A stretch of 64,000 nt of DNA from Pithys albifrons albifrons. Taxonomy: Eukaryota; Chordata; Aves; Passeriformes; Thamnophilidae. Made by a program: the position numbers and the translations under genes. A model generated the notes under the pieces. The model did not search any database and was not told the origin of the DNA. It worked only from the letters and a program-made list of their open reading frames with translations. Of the stretch, positions 34,597-48,100 are shown piece after piece; position 1 is the stretch's first letter, and the number at the start of each line of letters is the position of its first letter. Location of the stretch: positions 265,501 to 329,500 of the forward strand of contig NC_092465.1 of assembly GCF_047495875.1 (NCBI RefSeq). Reading direction: 5' to 3'.

Positions 34597-37500
34597 CTGA
34601 GCAGGACACTGGATGTGCTGAAGGTTCCCAGTTCCCAGCCTGCCAGGAGGGGCTGAGGCTGCTTCTGCTTGGCTTGCTAAACAACAGGTGTGTACCAGGT
34701 AAGCTTACAGAGGAAGAAAAACTGGGATGTGAGGAAAAGCAGAGCTCCTGTTAGACTGTCTGTGGTAAACATTACACAGGAAAGATTTCTAAAAGTGGAC
34801 AATGAACCAGAAAGTTGTCCTCAGAAGAGAAATCGAAGTCTCAGTTCACAGCTTGTAACTGTGTAACAAATCTGTTAACTATGGTGATTAAAAATATATT
34901 GCAAAACCAAGAGAATTTAAAACAGATAAAGTCCTACAGAAGCTACTGTAACACTGACAGGGAGAAACATTTCATAACACTTATAGAAATAACTTATCTG
35001 TCTGTCTTTTTATAGCCTTTACAATGCAGGCATTTTGAACATAGTCATTTTTTTAAGGCAAGGTTAAAATCACTGCTTTTAAACTTTTTTATATGGGAAA
35101 TTGACTTAAATAAAACATAATTTTGATATGGGAAGATTTGAGACTAAAATACTTTTTCACGTTATTGAAATCAAAATGAAATAATTTTGGCCTATATGTA
35201 CCCCAGTTTTGTGAGATAAGGCACTACAGTGCACACTCATTTAAAAAAGGTTTCCCTCTTGTTACTTTACCTTATAAATCTATACCTCCTTTTCTGTGTC
35301 CAGAAAAAATCATTGTCCAGTGTTCCTAAGAATTATTCTTTTTAAAGCATATTTACTTTATCTTGTTACCAATTTGTTTTAATTGAGATTATATGTGCCT
35401 TCTGAATTGCACCTGTTCTTGCTTTAAAAGAGTGTAAAGTAGGAGGTAATTAAACCACAATAACAGTTTGATTTAGTCAGTTCAGATAGACAGACCAAGT
35501 GTACCTGTATCTTTTGAAATTCTAGTTTTCAGCTACACATGTATTCTGCAAGCTAAGAGAATACATCATAAAAATTATGGAAATTGTTAAAATTGTTTAA
35601 AATTATTTGGTTTTGTTCTATGAAGGTGGTGAGCTCTTTTTTTATTGTAGTTACTCTTTCCAGAATTCTAATATTATAGAAAGGGCCAATGTTTTAAAAT
35701 CTTTCTTTAAAGTCTACTTCTTCCCACAGTCCAAGAGAGGAAGAAGGCTAAAGCTCTATGAGGCACTAAATTCTCCTTCTAGTAATGTTTTATTCAACAA
35801 GGAACTCCTACTGCTGATTTTAAATCAACACATTGATCAAAATGCTCCTGATGGTTTGCCTTTTCAAAATACCTACATTCTGTTTCATTTCTGTGGAGTA
35901 ACTAGTCTTCTAAACAGAGATACATAAACATTAAAAAAAATTATTCAGAACTTTAGTAGACATCTGGAACAGCTACTTGTACCCTTTCCAACAGTTTTTG
36001 TTATATGTTTAAAAAGAAAAGAAGAAAAATCTATGTATTTGTATACCTTGTGCACAAATAGCTTCATCAATAGGAAGAATTCTTTATCTTAAATCACACA
36101 TGTGGACTGATTCTCATTTTTGAACAGATAAAGGTAATAGTGAAAAGTCACAACACATTTTAGAGAGAACAGAACATTTAGACATCAATACTCTCTTTCA
36201 CCTTTCTATCCAAGATGATGTCTTCGATCCAGGCTAGAGTAGTGGAAATTACTCCATTGGAGACAGAAATGTCTTTGTTTATCATCATTTAGCAAGAAAT
36301 TTCAGCTCCTGACACCTTGGATAGCCTTATGTTATCTTTCTATGTGTCTATTAGAAAAATCTAATAGTTGCATAAAACCAAGACACAGACAAATAAATAT
36401 ATGGGGCTCAAAAATTTGTGAATAAGCATAAGAGCAGTGTAAGATTTTACTGAGATCTGTGTGAGCTCTGCTGCTGAGGATGCTGTGCAATAGGGTGGGG
36501 AATGCAGAGTGTCCAACCCAGAGTGTGCCAGTGGACTGGAATCCTGAGCGAGGTAATGACTGTTATTGTTCTACTGTGACTAATTTAGTGTGCAAGTAGC
36601 GAAGGAAGTGGGAGGAGAAAAACATCAGGAATTATTAGTTGCTTGTACACACAACAAGGAGATCATTCTGGTTTTCCTGTAATTGAAATACATGCAGTAG
36701 AGTTGTCTCAAAACAATTGCTGAGATAGATTTATTTATTTATTTTCTGAAATTTTTATTATACCAAATATTTTTATGGGTAGGAACAAATTGCTATGATT
36801 AAACTGAAGACATTTTCAATTTTTGGTGAAACTATACCTCTTTTTTAGGGAAATAAGAATGTCTTTGTCTCCCATATTTTCATGTAATTAATTTCTGGGG
36901 TTTTTTCCTCTTCTTCATTTTAAACAGCAAATACAATATAAGAGGCTTCCATTTAGATGCTCTGTACATTTTTTTATTTTTGTAAATAATAAATTAATTT
37001 TCTCCAAACTGTATAGCCTAAATAACAAATATGTATCGTTGCATAAATAAAAAAATTAGATCTTACACTTTAAATCAGATTCTTGATATAGTTAATTAGC
37101 ACTTCTTAACCCTTTCATTATTAAGACCTTGAGACTACTAACAAATCTATTGCTTCCAGAAGTAGTCAAGGGAGGGTTTGGCCACAAGATGTCAAAATAA
37201 GAAATTATCACAGCTAGAAGTATCTGCTTTCTTTGTAAATGTTTGTTGAGGAGAAGGGAACTAAAATGATAGTGAAACAATCACATTTTCCAAACCATTA
37301 TTCCAATTATTGTTAAAATAAAAACCTTTACTGTTTTGACTGACGATGTAGCTGCACTTGGCAGAAAGTCAGAAAGAAAATGCATGGTAGACTATTAGCA
37401 TGTTCACTTCTCATTAAAGATGTAAAGAATAAAGAATTTCTAAAAATACAACCAGTAACATTTTACTTATAAAACAATGAAATGTGGCAGAAAGTAGTCT

Positions 37501-37939
37501 TACAATGGAAGCAGCTCTGAATAGCAGCTGGTAGAGCCTCTTTAGAAGACTTCTGTGTGAATGCTATGCTAAACAAAACGTGGAATTTAAGCTGTTGTTA
37601 AATGCAGTTTGTTTGCACTATTGTAACCTCTTTTATCACAGGAGGCATGGGCAAGGAAGAAATGGCAAAACAAGGTTTTCTTGGCAACAGAGAGGAATTT
37701 ACTGCTCCTAACAAAGACCTGCAATACAAAGGGGTTTGAAGTTCAGACACAGACAACTGGTGGAAAAGAACTGCAGATTAGTATTTGTCTTGCATCAGCT
37801 GACTGGTAGGGAAAGGATAAAATGCCATTTTTTCTAGGAAGTTTCCCCTTCATTGCTGGATTTCTTTCTTATGAGTTCATACTTAGACCCTGTAAAGTTA
37901 ATTTTTAGTCATAACCATTCCCAGAGGCTGCAGTTCATC

Positions 37940-38224
37940 CACATTAACCTGTCCCATCGTGCTCTGTGATGCTCCGTGCTGTGCAGTCCCCCCTTTGCTC
38001 AGCCCAGCTCAGCTGTCCTGGCCATGCTCTTTCCCACCTTCTTGTTCACTTCCTCGCTGGCAGAGCATGGAAGACTGAAAAATCCTTGACACAGGGTGAG
38101 CACTGCTGAGCAACTATCAAAATATTAGTGTGTTAGCAACACTATTCTCAGATGGAATTCAAAACACAGCACTGGACCATCTACTGGGATGAAAATGAAC
38201 TTTGTCCCAGCTGAAACCAGGACA
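37940..38224 (-). mobile_element. Partial ERVL-type LTR (5' part)
   Basis: On the minus strand it begins TGTCCTGGTTTCAGCTGGGA at 38224 and continues through CCAGTGCTGTGTTTTGAAT and AACAAGAAGGTGGGAAAGAG. This is typical of avian ERVL LTRs. The 3' part is not recognised, so the left limit is approximate. Confidence 0.8.
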
Positions 38225-39089
38225 CCTGTGCAGACACTAACACCTTACCATGCTCTTCAGATTCTAGTGACAACTAATACTGCATCTTGTATTTGCCAGT
38301 GGTGTGGTTATTGATATATTGGAAGTGGTTCTGCAGACTTCAATAAATAAGCTTTGTATATGCAAATGACAATATTAAACTTCTGCTTTACTGGATTACT
38401 GACATCCTCTATAAGACAGCCTGTGACATTCTTTCTTAGATCTCCAGCCTTATTACCAAGCAGCTGCCCTGATATGCTGTGGGGTTTATGGATCTTCTCA
38501 CAAACCATAAAGGTGAGCATATTAATAAATACTTGTATTGCTAGGGATCAAGAGAAGCAAAAAAAAATGAAATGGTATTGATTCAGAAACACTGGCTGTA
38601 GCAGCATTGTCTTCCTACATTTGCAATAGGAACTTGAGCTTGGACACCACTGATACATGTTAAAAACTCTGTTTTATAATTTATTGAAAACATGCTGGTT
38701 TTCTCTGGAAATAATTTTGGGATATAACTGTATTGACTGATTTGGAAATGTAGCCTTGTTTTTACTTGGTGATTACCTTGAGATCATGTCACTCTACTGG
38801 ACTAACTACAGTAATTTTTTTTTCTTGCCAAGATTGAGAAGTCTACAGTCAGGCTGCTTGTATAATGTATTCTGCATTTCTCATTGCCAGTGAGACCTAC
38901 ACAAAACTGGAAAGCAATTTCATTTCCTTTATTCAAGTGTACATAGTTTTTTTGTATTAAGTGCCTCAAATCATAATTCTAAATAATAGTCATCTAATTT
39001 ATTTATGATCAACAACAATAACAACAACAAAACAGGATGGATTTTTAAAACAAGGGTATTGTGCAGTTAACACAGCCAAAACGTTTAAA

Positions 39090-39490
39090 ATGGAATGGAC
39101 TATGTCAGCTGGAAGGAACTTACTGCAATCATCTAGTTCAACTGCCTGACCTCTTAAGAGCTGACCCTTACGTGAAAGTTTGTTATTAAGGTCATTGTTC
39201 AGATGCCTCTTCAACATTGACAGGCTCAGGGCATCGGCTCCCTAGGAAACCTATTCCAGTGTTTCACCACCCTCTGGGTAAAGAAACGTTCCCTCCTGCC
39301 TAGTCTGACCCTCTCCTGGTGCAGCTTTGACGCATTCCCAGGTGACCCAAGGGAGAAGAGCTCAGCACCTGTCTCTGCATGTCCCCTCCTCAGAAACCAG
39401 TAAGAGTCCAGAGGCCGCCCCTCAGCTGCCTTCCCTCCAACCCAGACGGGCCTGGAGCCCTCGGCTGCTCCTGCCTCGATGGACATCCCA
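39090..39490 (-). mobile_element. CR1 retroposon, 3' part
   Basis: The minus strand shows CR1 3' sequence, including GAACGTTTCTTTACCCAGAG, GGTGGTGAAACACTGG and GTTGAACTAGATGATTGCAG. About 400 bp is preserved. Its 5' side (high coordinates) runs straight into the GC-rich minisatellites that begin at 39529. Confidence 0.9.
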
Positions 39491-39528
39491 GCCCGTGCCC
39501 AGCTCGGCTGCTCCTGCCTCGATAGAGC

Positions 39529-39586
39529 CTGTGAGCAGCGATCGGTGAGCAGCGGTCGGTGAGCAGCGATCGGTGAGCAGCGGTCA
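39529..39586 (+). repeat. 14-bp GTGAGCAGCGATCG repeat, four copies
   Basis: Four units alternate between GTGAGCAGCGATCG and GTGAGCAGCGGTCG. They lie directly next to the 100-bp array and share its GTGAGCAGCG word. Confidence 0.85.
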
Positions 39587-40018
39587 GCGCAGTCCGCGCT
39601 CCGCGCTGTGCCGGGACCGCAGCTGTGCCGCAGTGAGCAGTGATCGGTGGTCAATCAGTAATCAGTGATCAATCGGTGATCACTCAGTGAGCAGCGCAGT
39701 CCGCGCTGTGCCGGGACCGCAGCTGTGCCGCAGTGAGCAGTGATCGGTGGTCAATCAGTAATCAGTGATCAATCGGTGATCACTCAGTGAGCAGCGCAGT
39801 CCGCGCTGTGCCGGGACCGCAGCTGTGCCGCAGTGAGCAGTGATCGGTGGTCAATCAGTAATCAGTGATCAATCAGTGATCACTCAGTGAGCAGCGCAGT
39901 CCGCGCTGTGCCGGGACCGCAGCTGTGCCGCAGTGAGCAGTGATCGGTGGTCAATCAGTAATCAGTGATCAATCGGTGATCACTCAGTGAGCAGCGCAGT
40001 CCGCGCTGTGCCGGGACG
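39587..40018 (+). repeat. CpG-rich 100-bp tandem array
   Basis: There are about 4.3 copies of a unit of exactly 100 bp (GCAGCGCAGTCCGCGCTGTG starts at 39691, 39791, 39891 and 39991). Copies are almost identical, with an A/G change in AATCGGTGATC in one. Half the unit is CpG-rich. The other half is built from small ATCAGTGATC-type words. Confidence 0.95.
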
Positions 40019-41715
40019 CGGTTGCTCCGGCGCGACCCACGAGGGGACGCTCAGTCCCGCGGGGGCTTCTTGGCTCCGCGTATTCAACACTTGGACTCTT
40101 GAGAAGTGCTAAATATCTGTAAATAACTATTGCTGTGACAGAGGTGCTGCAAAGCCTGGATACATAAAACGCATTTCGTTTTTACCTCACTTTTCAAGCA
40201 CGGAAATAAGAATTAAGGCAGAACCAAATACAGAGCCAAACTACAGAACTCGATGGAAATGCTGAGTTTCAAACCGGCAGGTGGGGCTGGAAGCAATCCA
40301 GGGGAGGGAGGGCGGCGTTTATCAGATTTCAGATCTCACTGAAACGATACACTGCCAAAATGTCATGCCCAGGAAATAAAGAAAGCAGTAGTACACCAAC
40401 AAAACAGAAAAAAGGCTTTCACGGTATTTTATTTACTTTAAAATACCGAATCCCATGTGTAGGTAGAAAAAGGTTTCTAAAATATACTCCAGGCTCAATG
40501 GCTGTATTGTGTAACCACATAGTATCGTGTGGGTTGTTTCCCTCGTTCTGTCTCAGGACCCGTTGTCCTCACTGATGCAGCAGCGTTTCTTTTCCCTTTG
40601 TTGTAAATGTTGATTAGCACCAGTTGACACGTAACACTGACTGGTGAAATCAGAATTAGAAACCTTGCACTGCAGTAAAATCTGAGTTTGATGTATTCCA
40701 CGATGCTATTTCTTCTTTTCCTTGTGAGGAAAACTGTTCACACGAGTAGATCTTGCTCTGGAAAGTTATACATTGAAGCAATTTTAGAATCGAATTCTTA
40801 TAGATTAACTGTTTCCAAGTGATGCACGAAGAGGGGCAAGACCACCTTGCAAGACTAACTGTACCACCCCTGAATCCGAATACTCTCCAATTGTTTTTAA
40901 ATACCTTTTGAGAAATTGCTTTGTTGCAAGACATTATGCTGCTTTATATTTTAATCTGTGCAACTTTTTGAATGTAATGTGACAAGGACAAGGTCACATT
41001 ATGTCACTGAAATGGCTGAGTGTGTATTCTGGGGATAAGTAAACCTATTTAATTTTCAAAAATATCCATTGATCTGTATCTTCTAATAAATTTACTGCTT
41101 TTCTTTGTATTCCTTGCCAATAAGGCATGTATCCTGGAAAACCACTAGGCTTGGTTGTTTATGTGTCATTATTAATGTTAAAGATTCTTTTTATAATATA
41201 TTGCAGACTTTCTATCCCACTACAATCATGATTGATGTTACTTTATGCCTTCTGAGTTTCAGTCAGTGAAACATTGGTCAGCTTTGAAATCAGTCATGGA
41301 TTTTTTACCTGTCTCCTACTTCATCTTCAAATCCATCTGCCTTATTAGTTCAGGCTATAACAACAGTTTAGCATATTGCTGAGCAAGTAATACTGTCTTG
41401 AGTTTAAATAATGTAGATCCAGTACAAAAATATTTATATGTGAAGAAAGTGATTTGAATTATGGATTATTGCTTATTTGTGAAGTTAAACCCCTGGATTA
41501 GAATATAGATCCAGAGAGCAAAATAAAGATCTGATAAAAAGAAAGCTTATATTGTAAATTTTTAAAAATGTGATTCAGCCTACTTCTATTTATTGTGCAG
41601 AATTAAAATATTCTTATGCTAATGTGTTTATATTCCTGCAATTACACTTGGCACAATTAAATTTAGAATGTGTTTTGTTTGAGAGGTATCATGTAGCCTC
41701 TGCACTATTGTCACT
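40019..41715. other. Intergenic sequence, no gene seen
   Basis: A short CpG-rich edge (to about 40080) gives way to AT-rich sequence. I see no exon, repeat family or RNA gene in it. Confidence 0.45.
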
Positions 41716-41729
41716 TAGTAAGATAAAGG

Positions 41730-42128
<399 letters not shown>

Positions 42129-42129
42129 A

Positions 42130-45100
42130 GCAGATAGTAGGTCTAGTGAGATCAAGCCTTTTTTATAATTCTTTGTCCTTAGAACTCTGCATTCAACTTC
42201 CACATTGGTATCTCATCGGAAGAATTCTTCCTCTCCTTCTGTATGTAATGAGAGAAAAAGATCCAAACCTGGCTGATTTCATTTTCCTGTACAATTGAAG
42301 ACTTGAACTCATGATTAGTCCAGAGAGATTATTATTACTTTTACAGTGACTGTGTTAAAGCTTAGGGTTCTTGTCTTTATAGTCCAGACTGCAGCTACAC
42401 CCAAATACATGTCTCTTTTCAAGTTGAATCTTATACATTTGCCCCAAAGTGTTTAAAAATGCTTTCCTAGCCTCTTGTTCAGATACTGTTAATAGAAGAT
42501 TAAGAACAGTTTCTGCCATTACTTGCAGTACTTTACTGTAGATTTCCATGCTAGAGCTATGCCCAACAGTGAGAAAAGGTTAACACAGATATGCCTACTC
42601 TGGGTTTTCAGAGTGCTTTGACTAACACAGCCTTTTAAGAAGCAAGTACACCTACTCATCTGGAAAAGAAGAATCCTTGTCAATGACGCAGATGAGAAAA
42701 CTGAATCGTGCAATAAACTGCTCCAGCTGAGCATGAGGCCACTTGCAGTTGATCCTGTACAAGCAAACCCAACTTCAGGCAGAGATAAAGTTTAATAACC
42801 AAAATGGAACTTGGATGGAGGCACCTCAGTCACTCCAGCCTGACCTGGCAGTGGAACACAAACTCCAGAAAGCAGGGGCTGCTCAGTTCAGGGCCTCCTT
42901 CTTGTTCACTCTGCCTTGCCTTTTTTTTAAAGGCTGCTTAAAGGTTTTCCTAAGCTCCTAAAGAACCATAGGAAAGGAGATGGAATTTAGTATATATGGC
43001 CTGTTAAAAATACTGGGGAAAGCACTGCAGTTATTTCTGATTCTTGCATTTCAGGAATGCATGCAATCTTTTGTATTATTGGTCATGCAGCTGTATTTAT
43101 ATCTGCTGAGCACGAGTTAATGTTGAAACTCAAGACTAGACATTTGGCATGTGGCTTTTTGTGGGGTTTGGTTTTTGTAATATTTCTCTGTTTAGGTTAA
43201 AACATATTGGCACAAGAAGCTTCAAAGGAACATTTACTGATTTCTGTGATAAAAATGTGACCAGAAAACTAGTGTTTTAGAAGCTAAAATTTGGAATGAC
43301 ATGCTTAATTTGAGGGTACTACCTATTATAGTCATAAAAAGTTCAAATACGATACCACTTTCCCACTTCTGATAATTTTTATAAGCTTTCACAGAACCAC
43401 AAATTAGTTGTTTTACCATGTCAGCAAGTGCTTTAGGGAAAGCTTTGTCACAGAACTCTGTAGGGCATAGGAATGAATTGATGCAGTTTTAAATTTCAAC
43501 ATAGGAAGTTAGTATAATCTGGGGGGAGGGAAGAAGGGAAAAGCAAGGCTAAGACTCTGCAAGTTTTGACTTATCAATACACATATGTCAACTTTCTAGT
43601 TACAGGAAGCAGTTTTTTGTTACTTTTTGTTCACAAGACATCCCCAAATACATAACAATAAACATAGGGTGTTTGAAATTTTCACTGGGATGGAAAAGGC
43701 CCTTCTTGTGTCAAGAAATGTTAGTTATTTGATTTACAAAACAGGATAAAATTTTCATACTACACATTTCAGTGTTTTCAGAAAGACTTTTAAAAAATCC
43801 TCGAGCTTTGATGGCTGCAATAATAATGATCTCTAGATCTGTAGTTCAGCACTCTGCAGTCCTGAGAGACGCCTGGTCTTTATTTGAGTTATGTTGTGCT
43901 GTGCATGGTGATGATGTTCTGAGGGGCTTATATAGTGCAAATAGATGTGAAATCAAACTGATGATGCAGAAAATATGCTCAGATTAAGAAATAACAGATT
44001 AGCAAGAGTTTCTGAAGGCATGGAGATAGGATAAATGTATTTTTTAAAAATGGCAATAGTATTGCATTCAGGAAGATTGTTTAGAACTCTTTGACAAACC
44101 CTACTACTATAAATTCCTAGAAAAAAATCAGTTTATAGAATGTGTGTTTCTTTACCAACATATGCAATTAATTCTGGTACAAAATTCTTCCTAAAAAGCT
44201 TTTTCCTAGAATTTGGAAGGTGGAGCTTAGTAGGATTTTGAATCCCAAGCTCTTAGTTCTGTCTCCCTCCATCCTTACCCATATAAAGGACATACTCCTT
44301 AACAGATTTCAAATTTAAAGGTTACTGTTTGTGAGACAATGAAGAACAAGCGAATGTAATTGTTAAGGGCCTTTGTTTAATTTGCCTTTCAATCCAGCTC
44401 TCATCTAGAATAGCATTTGTGATATGGGGGAAACGAGATACAGGAGTTGGTTGATTCTGTTGTGCTAAGGCCATTCTAGGACATTAGACCCATGAACGCC
44501 ACTTAGTGGTTTTGTTGTAATTGTCCAGTGGCAGAGGAGAACTGTCAGAGCACTTCTCTTCCAGCTGAGCTTTCCTGCAGTAATCCTTGGTCTGTTTTAC
44601 GTTTCTTCTGTTTCATGGGTGCAGCACCAAGTTCCTGAAATACAGAAGTGTGTTTATAATGTCTCTGGCAGCATTATTTGCAAACACAATAAGGACTAAG
44701 AGAATAAAGACTAGGAGAAGAGCTAGAAGCTGAAGAATCTGAACTTGTAAGTAAGGACAGTTTCTGCCTCAAAACTATAGGTTTTACAGGCACCAGAGAT
44801 CTCAATCAAATAAAACTTGGACAGCATGTGTCTCTTAAAAAAAAAAAGCTAAACCCTACCGCTCACCAAACCAAAAAATCTCTATTGTGTCACAGTATCA
44901 GTGTTTTGCATTATTCTGCTTTAATATATAAAAATCAGCTAGACAATATGCATAAATTTTAAATGGCTTTAAAGGAAGCCAACTGCATGACATTTTATGG
45001 ATAAAATTATTTTAACTACACTAAACGTAACATCTTCAATAGCCTAAGTGTAACTTGAAAATATATATAGATAAAATAATTTGCCATAGCTTCTTTTGGT

Positions 45101-48100
45101 GCATACTGCATTATATATGCAGGAGTAATATGCTGTGCTTTTCAATTAAGTTCACGGACAATTACCTGAGAGTGTGATGAAATTTTCGCAAGGGTTTTTA
45201 ATCCCTGTGACCTGGGCAGGTTCCAGTTGGCTAATTACATAAGGTTATTTCCTGCTTGGGTATAGTTTAATTAGAGATGCCATCATTTCCTGTCCTGAAC
45301 TGTTGTGGAGTCTTGTCTGCTCTGTAACAGCTGTTGTGCTCCACTCTGAAGGAATTTCTTTTCATTTGTGGGTGTAATTACAGATCCACACTAAGTTTTG
45401 AAGTGGGCATTTTTGAATCCTTGTGGTTAAAGGAGCAATAAGAAACAGCTTCCCCTACATCCTATGATCAGAGGAAACTAGTTTTAATATTGGTCCAGAA
45501 AAAAGACACTTTCATAGACATAAGAAAATTAAGCCAGCTGTTATGTGAGGTATTTTGTAGACTTTAGGCCAAATACACCTAAACAGCAAAAAGCATTCAT
45601 TTTTTGGAAGAAGATAAAAAATAACTGAATTTGCAAGTTAATATTTCCCTGGCATACTTATTATGAAACACTTAAGGGAAAAAATTATATAGAAGTAACC
45701 CCTGATTCTTCTGTTGTTGTGTATCTGTTTGGTCACTTTATTTTGCAGATTTTGATAGAACAATGTAAGCAGTTGTGGTGGTAATAAAAGATTTTCAGCA
45801 CCTGATTTGCTACCATTGCTGGTGGTGATGCTGGTGCTTTACTAGTCAAATAGAAAAAAGATAACCTAAGTCTTTTCTAATGTAAAGTATTTTATTACTC
45901 AACTGAAAAATTAGAAGTGAACTTGTTTTTCATTCATTTCAAGGGTAAACATAACATCCCAGATACAGGTCCCAAACAAGTGGCACTTGGAAGTCTCCAA
46001 TACTTACCATCAAACATTGGCCCCGAGTACCAGGCAGAGCTCGGTGCTTTGACTAAAATGGGATGGGAATACAAGTGCAGAGGGGCCCTGGTGAAGGACA
46101 TGTTTTTATCTCTCTACTTTCAAAGGGTTAATATTTTTGTTGCTTGGATTGCACTGACATTTCTCACTTTTAGATATTAATTTGGTTAACAAAAATACTA
46201 TTTTTGTTCACAGATATGAAAGAGATGATGGAGGAGCTATAGCAGGCAAGGCTGGAGGACGAGACACTGCTAAAATGGGATTGGCAGAACAAATCAGAGA
46301 TTTCTCCAGCTTTTAAGATGAGCAGAAGTATCCTGTACCAACTGAGGAGTGAAGGGAAATAACTTGTAGCTAATTTTGGTTCTTTCACAGTGAGATGTGT
46401 GTTAAAAAGAGTACCCTTTCTATTAAGTGTATTTGGGACATTGTCTGTAACACAGGCTGATGCAGAAGCTCCTTAGGGAAGATTTCTAGGCTTTTACAGT
46501 CTATGTGAAGTTGCAATCTGGATTCTTTCCCCATCCTTCAGAAGTTCTTATTTTGGCCCTTCAAATCCCTATTTTTTGCAGACCAGTTATGTCTGTTCTG
46601 GTGATTCATTTAGCTCAGCACCTTTGCGAAGCTTTAGAAGAAAAGTTGCCTATGTACTGATTTTCAAAAAATTACACATCATCTCTTAATGAAAGCAACT
46701 CAGTGGTGAACACATGATCCAGTCAAAGCTATCACATTTGTTTTATACTTTGTATAACCTTTCTTGCGCTTTTACAGATCTCTTGGCCTTTTGGAGCTCG
46801 AGCCTCGTTCTCTCTAGTGAAGTAGATCCTCATTTGACCACTCCAGGGTGGTATAAGAAAGCCAGGAGCACTCAGACATGTGAGATCGTATAAAGAGCTG
46901 TCAGAGAGCAGCACACAACCTCTGCAATGCCAACAAGTCTCTGTGATGACAATAAACCTCCTAAACACAGAGTAAATTCAGCAAAAAGGCTATGCAATAT
47001 TTTAAAAGGTAGGGTTTTAAAAAACAGATTGCATATCACAATTGATATATTGCACTTGAATGATAGTTTTAATGAAAATCAACCTTTTAATTTTTTATTA
47101 ATAACATGCATTAAATGCTAATTGCTTCTACCCTTCATCAGGGGAAGGACTAGTCCAACTAGCCTTGCAAAAATTTTGTTATTTTCAAATGATGGTCACT
47201 TCGTGCTGGCCCTTACTGTGTGTCAAACCTGTTTTAATATATTTCCTAATAATAAAATGCATATTCTGCCAAAAGTACACCAAGACACCTGTTAATATGT
47301 GGTATGCTTTCTAGTCCTAGTGAATACTGCATAGCCTTTTTAAATGCTTCCAAAAACTTTCTGTTCGTTTAGGTGGATAAGAAGCTCTGCCTAGAACAGA
47401 CCATGTTAGAAGATCAAATTTTGGAACTGTTTGTATGAGTTTTACCTTTAGTGTAGTCCCACAAACAGCTGAAGGAAGAAAGGGCTATAAAGCTGAGCAG
47501 CAAACCTGTGGGCAGACGTGGAGGACTCCCTGAACTGCCCGTGTGTTTGGGGAGACCATCACACCCAACCCCACCTACGGAGTCCCACAGGAATTGTGGG
47601 GTTGACCTTCCAGCCATTTCTGCACGATACACAAATGGCTGTAGTGGCATCAGTGTAATTATTCAAATGGGAGGTTACACGTCTGTAAATATGGGCCTTA
47701 TTCTGTTTTCTCCCAATTCAGCACTCAAGATTATGAATGCATTGGTGTGTGCAACTACTTAAAAAATATTAATGGCAGGGAACTGAGGGAACTACAAAAC
47801 TCTGGCATGTTGCATTTTTTTTAATGTCATTTACACTGGAAGCTTGAAAACAACTGTATTTGGAATTAATTCATCATGAAAAGAAAGCAAAAGAAAAAAG
47901 AATCCTGGTTTTGTAGTATATGTGCTGCAGTTTGAATTTGCATTTTTAAAACTGAGAATTACAGCTTTAATATTGCCTGGGGAGAACAGCCAAATTTGAA
48001 AGCTAAGAACTCTTCTGATCTAATAGTTAATCACTTCAAATGCATCAGTAGCATCCACTGACAACAGTTTCTGTTGAATAAGTATATAAGAATTGATAAT

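Larger units (their letters stand above)
31650..39085. other. Intergenic interval between the two promoters, left part
   Basis: This is AT-rich sequence with one CR1 (34408-34596) and one partial LTR (37940-38224). I found no exon with conserved coding content and no RNA gene. Confidence 0.5.

Noticed and set aside
44490..44512. CTCF-like GCCACTTAGTGG
   Set aside because: It departs from the CTCF consensus in its G-rich core and is isolated. The site at 2311-2325 is a much better match.
45917..46180. An 87-codon plus-strand frame with a non-repetitive peptide
   Set aside because: No family recognised and no clear splice sites or promoter. A frame of this length is expected by chance in 64 kb.
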